A stretch of DNA of 64,000 nt from Pteria penguin (lineage: Eukaryota; Mollusca; Bivalvia; Pterioida; Pteriidae), in contig CM068584.1 in NCBI GenBank assembly GCA_035048485.1, positions 67,456,179-67,520,178 of the forward strand, in the 5' to 3' direction. Positions within the stretch are counted from its first letter, which is position 1. Every line of letters begins with the position of its first letter. Shown here piece after piece: positions 1 to 10,221 of this stretch. The translations under genes were made by a program, and so were the position numbers. The notes below the pieces were generated by a model. It saw nothing but the letters and a program-made list of their open reading frames with translations, made no database searches and was not told the DNA's origin.

Positions 1-1857
1 GTGGTACCTTTCAATTGATTGAATAAGAGATAAAACAGCAATGAAATAAACATTTTATTTAGATTTGTATATTTCATTGTATGTATTTTAAAGTTAAAAT
101 TCACATACATGTAAAATAGGTGAATGAATAAATATTTAAATCAGCATCATCATTTGCATTGTTATTATATATATATCTATATATAACTGTCCATATATTT
201 TGATATATTGTATATATATTGTCCTGAACATGGCAGAATCCATCACATTTAGTATGATTTACTCTACTTTTGTTTGGCAAACTGGCTCGATTTTTTACAT
301 TCTTTGCAATACCAAGTCCCCTTCGGTACACGCTTCAGTTTAATGCATTTGAAATGAAACCACTGATATTTGCAGTTCTCATTGTCACACCCAATTACAT
401 CATCATTCTCTTCGTCATATGGTTGCTGACAAATACAAATTATTTGACTGTCCGGTGCTGCTACATTGCTGCATGTAGATACATTTTCATTTACAGGTGG
501 TTGGAGAGCTTTTGGTTTGGACTAGAATTTTGCAACTAATTCAGGTAGAATCGCTCTTTTAAAGAAACGTTCAGCTTTAACAACAGTATCCTCCCACAGA
601 GAGTGATCGGGTTCAATTCGCTCTATATGCAAGTCCTTCTCTGTCCAGACAATGAAATCGCAGTACTCGCGTCCCGAAATATGTAATTAGGTCTGTACTT
701 GGTAATAGTAAGGATGGTTACGCTTAAGACTCAACTGTCACTTTATTTCAATAACGCCATCCCCACAACACTTGCATGAAACAAACGAGTCTGGTGAGGC
801 TCCTATGTAAGGGAGTGTTGAGGAAATGATCAGTCCACACGGTTCACATTTATGGTCATCATGTTGTGGGCCCATTTTACCTACATACTGTGCTAGAGCT
901 GTGGATTCATGTTGACATCCCCATCTTGTTGCATCTGTACTGAATCCCTGGGTATGAGGATAACAAATTGCTTTTATCAAACTTGCACTGGGTTGTAAAA
1001 TAGAAGTTGTACACACAGCTTTCATACGGGAAGCAGTAATACGGCCCAATCTAAAGTTAAACCAAGCTTTGCTTCGTGCTTGTGATTTGGTCTCCAATTC
1101 AACTCTCTGACATTGCGTAGTGCTTACAGTCACTTTATCAAAAATATTTTCACAAAGATCCAAGAGCTCTTCTTTAGGCATGTTTGTCAGAGATTCATCA
1201 TACAGTTCGGACAAAATCATTGGGTAAGACTCGCTCAGACAAGAAGGCACATAGCATGATGCATACTCTGGTGTCAATGACAATATTACGGGCTTTCCCT
1301 TTGAATTGTGAAGTTTACGGTAGAATTCAGATATTTCACTATCACTTGGTGGCGCAACACACGGCAACTTCTGTGTAGACATTTGTCTCCTTGGTGTAGT
1401 ACCTACTTCAATGTTGTTGTTGAGGTCCTGACGCAATGATTTTGCGGACTTGAAGTTTATGTCCCGTACCATGGCATAGTCTACTTTCTTTATACCTGAC
1501 GGTAGCATCCAATATGCTGGCTCTTGTGTCACTGTTTTTGAATTGCGTAGTTTAACAAGCGCATCCACGTAGAAAAGTACAGTTCCCACATGAATACACA
1601 CTTCACCCAGCCCAGCCATGCAATCACAATGACCAGCTAATACAGTCCCATCTTTCTCTGTAATGATCCAAGGTTTTAAAGGAGTGGCATTCAATCTCTG
1701 GGAATGTTGGACCTGTTAAAAGAAAAGGGAATACTTCATCATAAAACAATTCACTATATATAACTATATATATATATCACAAATACACTACAGTTACATG
1801 TAAAAACTAATAAGGCATCCTAATATATTCACTTATGTTCAGGGATTATTCCCTCCC

Positions 1858-1915
1858 GATCTGGACTTGAACCCACAACCTTGGTACCAAATCACCTAGC
1901 TTATATGTATTATTT
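1858..1915 (-). repeat. tRNA-like (SINE head) remnant
   Basis: On the minus strand a perfect RNA polymerase III B-box-like GGTTCAAGTCC lies at 1863-1873, preceded by a region that could be a degenerate A box. No full cloverleaf can be folded by eye, so this is a tRNA-derived repeat fragment and not a tRNA gene. It lies inside the intron of the SWIM-YqaJ pseudogene, next to a (TA)n run. Confidence 0.4.
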
Positions 1916-1918
1916 AAC

Positions 1919-1920
<2 letters not shown>

Positions 1921-1980
<60 letters not shown>

Positions 1981-1995
1981 CAGAGAGAGAGAGAG
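1921..1995. repeat. (TA)n microsatellite followed by (GA)n
   Basis: About 26 uninterrupted TA dinucleotides run into a GAGA tract, inside the intron of the SWIM-YqaJ pseudogene. Confidence 0.97.
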
Positions 1996-2562
1996 ATCAA
2001 ATTAAACATCTTACATTTTTCTATGAACTAAAATTAGTATAAATGATTATAAAATATTATGGTCTTTACCAATGGCAATGTATGTCAGTATTATACATGT
2101 ATATATCAGCATTTACGCTTAGGTTTAGAATGGTCGATGCAAGAATCATGAATACAAATAGGGTGACTTTCAGACTGATCTCAAAATAAATGTCTTGATA
2201 AGTAAAGTGACGTCATAAATTAAGTTACTTACACGTGCTGTTATAACACTTCTGCTGTTTACTTCCTTGTGGCGGACGTCTTTCACCCAACCGCAAACAA
2301 ACTGGTTATAAGACTCCAGAGATTTATATGCTTTCAGGTCTTGAAGGGTGTAGACACTTTGCGAATGTACTAAATAATTGACGATATCAGGGTAGGCAAT
2401 ATCGGGGAAATAATCTGCCTCACATGTTGTGTCATTTACATGTATTTTATAAGGATCTACACCATTTATCAACTGTAGTTTTTTATCGTAACGTTCTCTA
2501 GACATACTGTCCAAGCCATCGACATAATTAGTTCTACCCACTGGCGCCTCCTTAGAACTCAT

Positions 2563-3050
2563 GTTGACAAATATACCTCCGGCTAATCTCTACATAACAA
2601 CAGAACGCTTGACACACAATATGGCGGACACCGGTAAAATGCCCGTATGTAAGTCACGTGATTGCAAACTATCTATTGAATCTGCCGCTTGGAGCTACTT
2701 CTATACCCCAGCTCCATTACGTCACACGGGTTAAATAAATATAGAATATATATTCCTTTTAATTTAGTGCACCATATGCGCATTTCGACAACTTATGTCT
2801 CTTCAGTGATGCTCGTGGCCAAATAATTGGAATCACTCCCTGTCGAGTTCTATTCTTACTATATACTCAAGGAATCCAAGATGGCGACCGACAAGAACAA
2901 TCGTCTGCTTAGCGATTGATGCTTAATGCAGTAGAACGATGGGTGGAGAATATAGATTTAGTAATTTACATAGCTACTTTGTCAACATAAGAATGATACT
3001 ACAGTCAGGGAATGGAGGTTAAACGAGGTAAGTTGCGTATTTTACATGAA
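2563..3050. promoter_or_regulatory. Candidate bidirectional promoter region with ATGGCG motifs
   Basis: Upstream of the minus-strand pseudogene lie two ATGGCGGAC/ATGGCGACC motifs (about 2621 and 2881, the second as AAGATGGCG). They resemble the YY1-type core promoter element AAnATGGCGGC. On the plus strand a short open stretch starting at ATG 3012 runs straight into a perfect GAG|GTAAGT donor. That is what a first coding exon would look like, but no downstream exon could be linked. A gene on the plus strand is therefore only a possibility. Confidence 0.3.
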
Positions 3051-3640
3051 TAGATAACGAAGTTCGAATAACGATCTCCCGTAAATGAGGGGCCGTATAG
3101 AGCTATGAAAATGACATAGTAAACACCATGTGCTACCGTAATATAACAGCACCAGCTAGGCCTATAGGATGAACATTGCAGTACATAATAATCTAACGGA
3201 ATAAAGGCTGCCTCGAGTTTCCTCTGACTAAATAACTAGTAGCTACAGCAGGAGTAGTCATAAATGCTTTTAGAAATATAAATATCTATGCCACAACATG
3301 TAATCGTGTCTAAGTAAACACCTGCATAACACAGCCCCTACTAAAGAGGGTTTGGGCCCCAAACTTTCCATTACTTACACTTAAAAAGTAAAAGCTGGGT
3401 TACTCAGACACTGTACTAAGGTGCCATACTATGATAAATGCTTAATGCTAAACCTTAATAACTTTCTATCATGTAAACACGTAGGGGGATTAAAACTTCT
3501 TTTGCCATAGCAATATTTCATAACTATAAAAAGGTTATAAACAAACATTTAAATCAAGAACAATACAAAAACAGTAATATTTACATTAAGTTATAAGTAA
3601 AAATTGTTAAAAGGAACATTATACGGTACCTAGATTTCAC
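3051..3640. other. Stretch without a recognisable gene
   Basis: AT-rich sequence with no long open frame and no tandem repeat. A purine run followed by TG on the minus strand near 3335-3350 looked like a polypurine tract beside an LTR, but no second LTR copy was found to support it. Confidence 0.5.
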
Positions 3641-3648
3641 TAGTTGCC

Positions 3649-4545
3649 TAAAAGTAACTCTTAATACGGCTCTCCAGAGCAAAGAATTTAGCCTCCTCCA
3701 GTGCCTCCACCAATTCACTAGGCTCCCGTGGCAACAGTCCCTTCTTGAATTTTCCCTGTTTCCTGAAATAGTGCAGAACAAGAGGGATACACTTGGGGTC
3801 TCTGTTCAGAAAAAAAACCAGCCTCCGGATGGATTAGGGTGTCCCGAAATCAAAAGTCCTAAAGTGTTATCTGGTACACTTAACAGGGTAGACTGGGTTG
3901 TAGAAAATTCTCTCCCCCAACGTTCAAGCAGACGACATTGTCCTGGTAGCTCAGGATCTGTTGGACCCTGAGCTGCCCTTCATTCATCGATTCCTCCATG
4001 GGCTTCTGCTCCATACTTGAAACTTTTTCAGGGTCTGTCAACAGTGTTGATCTTCCATCTCCCAGTCAGATATATCACTATATACTGCAGGTACTGGGTT
4101 TTTAGGGGACTCCTTACTGGGTTCATGCACCGACTTCACTGGAGTATCGGAAAGAGGTGAGATGGCTTGCACTCTCTTTACAGGGGAAGGAAGGATTTCC
4201 TCCACACTACATTTTTCCTCCTCCTTCCGCCCTTCTGTTTTGGCGTTGGTGTCATCCTTCAAGTGATTACCTAGTGGATGGTCTCTTCCCGATAAACTTT
4301 ATACATGCGTGTGGCCGCCTGTCCCCTAACCGTCTGGTGGATCCAGCCAGGTCATAATATACTAGTGGTATTTTATCACTACAGGGATGGCTATTTCCAG
4401 TTTGCCTACTGAAGATCCTTTCACATTCCGTGCATTACCACTGAAACCCGCTGTGCTTTTCCATGACATGTCGCTTGGCCACCCGCAAAGTCCTCAATTC
4501 CTCCCCACACTTGTCGCTTGAATATATGCCACCACAAGGTAATTT
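3649..4545 (-). pseudogene. Zinc-finger plus BTB/T1 (KCTD-like) coding remnant
   Basis: Reading the minus strand from 4545 gives two degenerate C2H2-type fingers (CGEEL with AKRHVMEKH, then CTECERIF with a distal H and C), a charged linker (open frame 4038-4262) and a potassium-channel-tetramerisation BTB domain between about 3942 and 3649. The T1 match rests on VCLNVGGE, a TT-STLLSVPDNTLGLLIS stretch, GGWFF, NRDPKCIPLVLHYF and EAKFFALESRIKSYF. The domain is split over three frames (frameshifts near 3915 and 3815) and the finger region carries stops, so it is not functional. It lies about 150 bp beyond the integrase tail of the adjacent Gypsy remnant, on the same strand. It may be cargo of that element or an independent retrocopy. 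Confidence 0.7.
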
Positions 4546-4719
4546 CTGAAATAAACAGGGGCACTTACAACTACACAAGTGTAGCTATTCACTTTTATGT
4601 TTATAATTATATTTAGTAGACTATAGGTTATAACTTTTTTGTGGCAGTAATGTATATTGATATGGCCGTGTTATGGCTTACAATTAGGGGAATCCCCTTC
4701 TGGAATAACTAATTTTGCT

Positions 4720-4935
4720 GGTGATGCCCTAGATACGGTTTAAGTCGGTCATGGTGCACGACACACGCTTTAGCTTTAACACCGAATTTCTGCACGCGAT
4801 ACACAAGATCAGTTAGCCTTTCGAGAATCCGAAAAGGTCCATCCCAGGGTCGTTGTAGCTTTGGACACAGGTCAATGGCTCGGTTAGGTTAATACACCCA
4901 CACCAGATCACCAGGTTGATAGGTTGAAAAAGAGG
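4720..4935 (-). pseudogene. Gypsy integrase C-terminal (GPY/F-type) fragment
   Basis: The translated minus strand shows YQPGDLVWVY, then WDGPFRILERL and VHHDRLKPYLG. This is the usual C-terminal barrel of Ty3/Gypsy integrases, which binds DNA non-specifically. An in-frame TAA follows VWVY. The zinc-binding and DDE catalytic parts expected upstream are not present between about 4940 and 5400. Confidence 0.75.
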
Positions 4936-5411
4936 TGTTGACATCATACTTTTGTTTCATAGCATCACCAAAGATCTTAAGCTTGGTATCTGGACCAGTA
5001 ACACTTTACTTCTCTACCTTCCCCCACGATTTCTGACCATTTAGGTTTACTATCTTTTATCTCACACTCAATAACTCTGTAAAACAGGGTCCTGTTTCTG
5101 CTGTAGCCCAATATTAACTAATGAAACGGATAACTGTCACTAGATCTAGTCTGCACGCCTAATGCGCGATGGTTCACCTCACTGTACATGTTCACACTCC
5201 TGGCCTGTACAGTATCCATGACAGGTGTGTTTTAGGAAGGCACCGGCCGCTTGGCTTCCACAATTTCCACCTCACTGCCACTGCCCAGCAGGTCGGGACC
5301 AAACTCGTCATCCCCCCTATTAACTAGCCCTCACCGTCTCTCATGCAGGTGAATACCATCCTCGTTTGTAACAGGTGAATACCATCCTCGTTTGTAACAG
5401 CCATCGGGTAT

Positions 5412-5705
5412 TCACTCCAAATGACTGCATCCATGTCTCTCTTCTGCCTTTTCACAGTAAGTACACTCTTGGGTACCACATGACCGTCTAGATAATGCAT
5501 CTGCATTCCAATGAACTCGTCCTTGACGATGTTCAATACGAAATTCATAAGTCGAGAGGACTTCAATCCATCTTGCAATTTGACCCTCCGGCTTTTTAAA
5601 GTTCACTAACGAACAGAGTGCTCCATGATCACTTCTGATCAAGAATGGTCGACCATACAAATAATGATGAAACTGTTTCACTGAGGCAACAACAGCAAGT
5701 AACAA
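5412..5705 (-). pseudogene. Gypsy RNase H domain fragment
   Basis: A 97-codon open stretch shows LLAVVASVKQFHHYLYG, FLIRSDHGAL, the IEVLSTYEFRIEHRQG region and NADALSRR. This is the typical Ty3/Gypsy RNase H, including the DHxAL aspartate and the final NADALSR motif, which normally degrades the RNA strand during reverse transcription. It follows directly on the pre-RT segment without any reverse transcriptase, so the parent polyprotein is non-functional. Confidence 0.88.
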
Positions 5706-5767
5706 TATCTCCTCTCACACTGTGAGAGACACCGGCTAAAATAACATACCATCTAGTACTACCAGTG

Positions 5768-6310
5768 TCAATGGTATGTTCTTCCTATGTCAGAATCAGA
5801 TTTTGAAAACACATGCTGGTACTCTAGAAGTAATTTCTTGAGTTCTAACCTCTGCCCTTCACCTAACTCTTGTAAACTTTCTTCATATATTTTTTCTAAA
5901 GGGGCAGGTAACTCTTTGCCACTATTACCAATATATATTTCAGCTACTAGGAACTTAGACTTTGATAGATCAATCTCCTCATACACAGCAACTACTGCCC
6001 CTTTGTGAATAACACAAGATTCTTGATTAAAATTTACCAAATACACAGGTATAAATCCCTTTTCACAAATAACACAGGCCCTAACAGGTAGAACTCCAGT
6101 TTTCTCGACAAAAGTGGTTGCAGGTTCTATGATACCTTCACTCCCTGGTAAATATCCATCTATAAACTTCCCCATCACTAACTTTTCTGACTCAGGTGGA
6201 ATTTGAATGTCCTCAGACACCGATATCCTACTACAAACTGGTCCTTGCAAATCATTCTCACTATAAAATGGTATGGTCTCAGCATTTAATCTCAAGAACC
6301 CTTGTCTCAA
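5768..6310 (-). pseudogene. Gypsy pol segment between protease and reverse transcriptase
   Basis: This 180-codon open frame ends in LLLEYQHVFSKSDSDIGRTYH, the linker that normally leads straight into the reverse transcriptase fingers. Here the frame closes with a stop, and RNase H sequence begins about 60 bp later. That places a deletion of the whole polymerase domain at 5706-5767. Confidence 0.78.
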
Positions 6311-6315
6311 ATTTG

Positions 6316-6600
6316 TTAACAGCTGTACTTATACAACAAATCCATACCCAATATCCCTTCATTCTTAATGTCAGCTATAAGAAACTCGTGCTCCAACTCC
6401 CAACTTCCTATCTCCAAGGTCACAATAACTTTACCATAAAAGGAAGATCTCTTCCCAGTTATAGTTATCATCTGAGCCCTAACAAGTAACGCTGTCAAAA
6501 CTTTTAAAGAAAGCAGTATTTCAAACAATCCCTTTTGAATAACAGACACACTGGAACCAATATCTAATAACATTGAAACTAAATTCACCAATAGCTATAT
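6316..6600 (-). pseudogene. Gypsy aspartic protease fragment
   Basis: The frame contains a flap region, LLDIGSSVSVI in the position of the catalytic D(T/S)G loop, and ADIKNEGILGMDLL, the conserved second half of retroelement proteases. The catalytic triplet reads DIG instead of DTG/DSG, which would be expected to impair activity. A frameshift separates it from the upstream sequence (LFVNIAIGE). Confidence 0.8.
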
Positions 6601-6868
6601 TTACAAATAAACCATTTGCACTTAAACTTTCACCTTCTAGTGTTGGTTGATTGGGCATTTGGATTGCACTGGTCGAGATGTGGTCTCCATGCTCGACGTT
6701 CCACCATTACGCTCCTGTTGGGAGCTTTGTCCACTCTGGTCTATTCGGGTTGTTATTACCCTTACCACGTTGGTTGTTACCGCGAAATCGTCTATGGTAC
6801 TTCTTTTGTAAAGCCCGGGATTTCCTTTCTTAACTTTTGTAATTCACTCTTAAGGTCAGTCCAGTCAC

Positions 6869-7315
6869 CTAGTGGGTTCTCACTGATCTTACAACTTTTC
6901 TACGATCTTTATCAGCAACATGGTATGTCTCCAATTTAGCCGCTATGCGTTCAGCCTCTAACAGGTTCTTGGGCCCAACTTCCTTCAATCGCATTCTTAT
7001 TTCCGTTTCTGGTATGACATCTATAAAATGGTCAAGCGCCAGCATTTCTATCATACTTGCAGTAGTGTCAGGATAAGCTTTCGTGGCCAATTTCCTTATG
7101 GCCTGTGCCATCTCAGGAATTGTCTCCCGTTTCTGCCTGAAACGGTCTCTCAACTGAGTTTTAAATATTTCTGCTTGGTTTGAAGTACCGAATCTGTTAT
7201 TCAAGGCATCAAAAAGTTTGCGATAATCACTCTGCATCATTCAACATCGCTCGGTCATCACCAGTTAAGCTACTTGCAAAATGTAGGGATTTTGTTAAGT
7301 AATTCCACTCATTTA
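6869..7315 (-). pseudogene. Gypsy gag fragment
   Basis: The minus strand reads SLHFASSLTGDDRAMLND, then after a frameshift a 123-codon stretch with LNNRFGTSNQAEIFKTQLRD, AIRKLATKAYP and an EAERIAAKLE tail. This is the capsid-type gag of Ty3/Gypsy elements, which forms the particle shell. The upstream half lies beyond the hAT insertion: joining across it restores an ELNEWNYLTK reading. Confidence 0.75.
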
Positions 7316-8367
7316 CAGGGATCATTCTGGAATTTGAAAGTACTGGGATAACTATCCCATCAAATAAATTTTAATGGGATTTTCTAAAATTTCATGGGAT
7401 ATTTCTACTCATCCGTTTGTATTTTGTTTTAAATTCAAGGAATAATAAAATGCACAATTTTAAACCCCTGAATGTTTAATAGCATTCTCGAAGTCGGCGT
7501 GACATCACACTAAGATCTAAATGAAGATAATCCCCGACACATTCCGAGGATGACCTGGGAGATAAACTCGGTGTTTATAATAGACCGTAATGCAACTTTG
7601 ATGAACTATATTTTGAACACAAGAGCTAAATGAGTTTCAAAACTTTTGAAATTCATTTAGGAATCTCACGACGATTGAATATCTTTCCTTCTTCGAATTT
7701 TATATGACCGCACTTTGAAAAAGTAAGATTTCAAAATATCGGATTCTTCGTAGACAGCGATGATAAATCCCGAGACTTATCCCCCAACAAATATGATGCA
7801 AATTAGGTCATGTGACCAGTCCGACATCAAGAATTACCGTAAAAGTGTTTTAAATAATGAAAAACAAAGTAACAAATCAAGATATCCATTAACAATGTCT
7901 TCTATTTCCTGAAAATCAGTCTGCTTTTTATTTATTTCTCCAGTCTTTCAAAGCACCATTAAAGTCAAATTCTTCTGAATCTTCCCCTTCAATCATCACT
8001 GTCATCAGTTCTGTGTAATGGTCACTTGACAGTCTGTTCCTGATGGGTGATGTGACATGATTTTGTTTAGAGAAAGCTCTCTCACAGCCCTTACCGGGCT
8101 CCGGGAGTTTTCTTTTGGGAGGCATAATTGTGGCTACGGACGCTTTTAAATCATAGTTAACATGACGATCAATTACCAATAGCTATTTTAAAACGATCTT
8201 TCAAACGCCAGAATGATCGTGATTCGTAACACAGCTCAAGACAGTTCGAACCATATTTATTCATTATAAATCTCGTGAAAAATATCGATTGGATTTTTGA
8301 CGCAGTCTGAGAGTTTTAATGGGATTTGGACAGAAATAATGCGTTAATATCGCCATATTGATCCCTG
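7316..8367 (-). mobile_element. hAT-type DNA transposon, internally deleted, nested in Gypsy gag
   Basis: The element starts with CAGGGATCA and ends with TGATCCCTG. The termini match at 12 of the first 15 bases when one is inverted. CATTTA stands directly at both outer edges, and taking out the element plus one CATTTA restores the host gag reading frame, so the borders are firm. Inside, an 83-codon minus-strand frame (7928-8179) contains ERAFSKQNHVTSPIRNRLS, the C-terminal dimerisation block of hAT transposases; the rest of the transposase is missing. hAT elements normally make 8-bp duplications, while only 6 bp are visible here. Confidence 0.8.
7928..8179 (-). pseudogene. hAT transposase C-terminal fragment
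   Basis: Eighty-three codons with an ERAFS..(N/K)..P.RNRLS block followed by HYTELMTVMIEG. This is the conserved C-terminal region through which hAT transposases dimerise. The BED finger and catalytic DDE segments are absent, so this is a remnant of a once autonomous element. Confidence 0.72.
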
Positions 8368-8760
8368 CATTTAACTCAGCAACTAATATATTCACTAAGA
8401 TCTTCTTTCCCGTCATATGTCTGGGGCATGATTCTGCTACTAGGGTGACTCTGTGCTAAGGATGGAACACGAATACTAAACTATGGCTCGCCAATGCCAA
8501 GGTTATAGTCAACCCCATGGTTGTTGTTCGAACCCATAACACACCATGTTGGATCATCATTACTGAGGTGATCTCTCTTATTCAATAGCAGGTCAAGTAT
8601 CACATCCTTAAAGGACTGAATAGCTTCCTTCATTCTCCTTTAATTAATTCTGCAATCTCATTTCTAAAGCTCCATCATGCACTGCATTCTCATCCACATT
8701 TTCACTTTCTGCTTCATTATTTAATCTAAAGGTTACTACTGAATCATCCATGTTTGCTAG
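8368..8760 (-). pseudogene. Gypsy gag N-terminal remnant
   Basis: From the ATG at 8749-8751 a short acidic frame (MDDSVVTFRLNNEAESENV) runs to a stop, then degenerate sequence leads to the ELNEW motif at the hAT insertion. It is the start of the second Gypsy gag. A run of ten G at 8761-8770 lies just upstream. Confidence 0.5.
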
Positions 8761-8770
8761 GGGGGGGGGT

Positions 8771-9060
8771 TTCAGGGGGTTCACTTATGTTTGTTGCCCA
8801 ACATCAAATTACCTGTACCCTTAACTGAGCAAACAATAAGGAAGATTCAAATAAAGTTAACAATATTTTTAAACAATTTAGCAAGTACAATGGTAGCGCA
8901 CACTTTATTCCTCCAGTGTGGTCAGCTATTCACCTTCAGTACATTTGTCAGCTTGTAGGCTTCCTGTCAGGCTCCAATTAAGTTTAAGGGAGTCTTGGTG
9001 ATACTAACCCTGACTAAATTGTTACCAGAACACTAAGATTTAGAATACTAAATTTACGAA
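8771..9060 (-). other. Junction between two Gypsy remnants, possible solo LTR
   Basis: No coding potential. On the minus strand there is an AATAAA at about 8910 and a GTTGGGCAAC near 8800, which could be LTR poly(A) signal and primer-site remains of the second element. No second LTR copy was found, so borders are not given. Confidence 0.3.
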
Positions 9061-10002
9061 TTTATGTTGTTGGTAATTTCTTCCAAACTAGTTGGAATTT
9101 TCTTTTTACTTCGAATGTACAAGCGCCGTTTGGAAATTTTTCATTTTCGCTGCTTGACTCGTTATTTTCTGTGGCATCATTTTCACTGCTTGAGTCGTCG
9201 TTTTCTGTGACATTTTGTACTTGTTATTTGTCTTTGCGTTTTCTTTTAAAGCATTGCGAGAAACGTTTACAGTAGTTACAACTTTACCCAATGCAGGACA
9301 CACGGATCGATGCTGATAATTTCCTCCACAATTCTGCATGTTTGATTTTTTGAGGAAATGTTTGTTTCTTATCGCATTCGTTTCTTCTTTATTCTCTTTT
9401 TTTCTGCTTGTTTTGTTGCCATTTTCATTATCCTAGCAGTGGTACGTAATTTTTCTAAATCCATATTTTCCTGGAGAAATTTGAGACGTAATTTGTGTGA
9501 TGGATAAGTTGCTTTTTATTTCTCCGTCATTATCCGTAAAGTCACAATGGTTCGACTTTTGTTGAAGTCTTGTAGCGGACTGATCCACTGTTTTTGATTT
9601 GAGCTATTTGTCAGAATTGATTTATCGCAAATTCACGATTTATTCGAGGTGTGAAATATGTTGTCAAAGCTGCCTTTGACTGATCTTATCCATTTTCTGC
9701 ATTTGTATCAGGGAGGGTTTCGTGGATATCAAATACTTCTTCTCCTGCATAATGCAAGAGAAACGCCTTTTTTCTATTTCTACTAGATATGTCCAAAGCA
9801 ATGAATAGATTTCCTGGTTGATTTATATATCTTGTCCATCTTATACCCACTGAATTTTCATGGGAATGGATGTCTAACTTCGGAAACGGCGAAAGAGGCA
9901 TTTTCGGCATTTAAAACAACGATCGAGTATCAACAGCTGTAATTAAAGTGTTTCTTTTTTCGCTTTTTTCCTTCTAAATTGAAGTTTATCCTCGTCGCCA
10001 AA
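9061..10002 (-). pseudogene. Mag-type Gypsy gag, broken
   Basis: The ATG at 9910 opens MPKMPLSPFPKLDIHSHEN, followed by WTRYINQPGNLFIALDIS and KAFLLHYAGEEVFDI. This is the characteristic start of gag in Mag-lineage Gypsy elements. After a stop the homology continues (YFTPRINREFAINQF, then a DFTDNDGEIKSQLIHHT-like block) through frameshifts to a zinc knuckle region (CGGNYQHRSVCPALGK, 9106-9339). Sequence then breaks at about 9060 and a different element begins. It lies directly downstream of the LTR and primer-binding site on the same strand. Confidence 0.82.
9988..10000 (-). promoter_or_regulatory. Primer-binding site of the Mag-type Gypsy element
   Basis: TGGCGACGAGGAT begins two bases inside the LTR edge on the minus strand. 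A sequence of this form at this position is where a host tRNA 3' end primes minus-strand synthesis in many Mag-type elements. Confidence 0.7.
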
Positions 10003-10221
10003 TGTAATATCGTCATGGACCAGTGTAGAATGAAAACGCCTCGAATCAGTTTATACATTTATTAACTACTCTACATAATTACTTGCACAGAGGTACACGC
10101 TAGCTGGCAAACTGGCCAGCGCAAGGTACACGCTAGCTGGCAAACTGACCAGCGCAAGGCATGTATTACAGATGAGATACTACTGACCACGTGATTGATA
10201 AGAGATAACATGGATACTACA
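10003..10221 (-). mobile_element. 5' LTR of the Mag-type Gypsy element (219 bp)
   Basis: On the minus strand the LTR runs from TGTAGTATC to GATATTACA, inverted ends matching at 8 of 9 bases, and is followed by TT and the primer-binding site. It contains an AATAAA about 70 bp from its end and a 33-bp tandem duplication (10091-10156) that includes a GCTGGC/GCCAGC hairpin. No matching 3' LTR is visible in the window. Confidence 0.78.

Larger units (their letters stand above)
264..2562 (-). pseudogene. SWIM zinc finger / YqaJ exonuclease / PHD finger protein, two exons, broken
   Basis: Exon 1 (2233-2562) starts at an ATG, encodes 110 residues and ends at a GTAAGT donor. Exon 2 (264-1712) follows a pyrimidine-rich acceptor in the same phase. 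Read together they give an N-terminal region, a SWIM finger (CDC, seven residues, CIH), then a YqaJ/lambda-exonuclease-like nuclease with RxGxITAS-type, GxxHE, ASPD and EIK motifs, then a C-terminal PHD finger (CIC, GCDNENC, WFH, WYCKEC). The frame is cut by TGA at 738-740 immediately after EIK, TAA at 687-689 and TAG at 522-524, while homology continues in the same frame to a final TAG at 264-266. YqaJ domains are nucleases also found in multicopy animal families, possibly transposon-associated (inference). As it stands the product would end after the EIK motif, so I call it a pseudogene. Sequencing error at three separate codons is possible but less likely. Confidence 0.82.
4700..8760 (-). 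mobile_element. Ty3/Gypsy retrotransposon remnant, internally deleted
   Basis: Order on the minus strand: gag start (ATG 8749-8751), a gag segment interrupted by a hAT-type element (7316-8367), gag core (6869-7315), a basic linker, aspartic protease (6316-6600), a pre-RT region (5768-6310), RNase H (5412-5705) and an integrase C-terminal tail (about 4720-4935). Reverse transcriptase is absent, with pre-RT joined to RNase H within about 60 bp, and the integrase catalytic core is missing. Frameshifts and stops are frequent. A 28-bp tandem duplication sits at about 5344-5400. No pair of LTRs could be assigned. Confidence 0.85.

Noticed and set aside
270..539. 89-codon plus-strand frame
   Set aside because: It is the antisense shadow of the PHD-finger end of the SWIM-YqaJ pseudogene.
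3335..3350. Polypurine tract and LTR start of a Gypsy element
   Set aside because: The purine run and TG are suggestive, but no matching LTR copy was found at the other end.
8771..9030. Complete 5' LTR for the second Gypsy element
   Set aside because: AATAAA and a possible primer site are present, but no TG..CA borders or second copy could be established.
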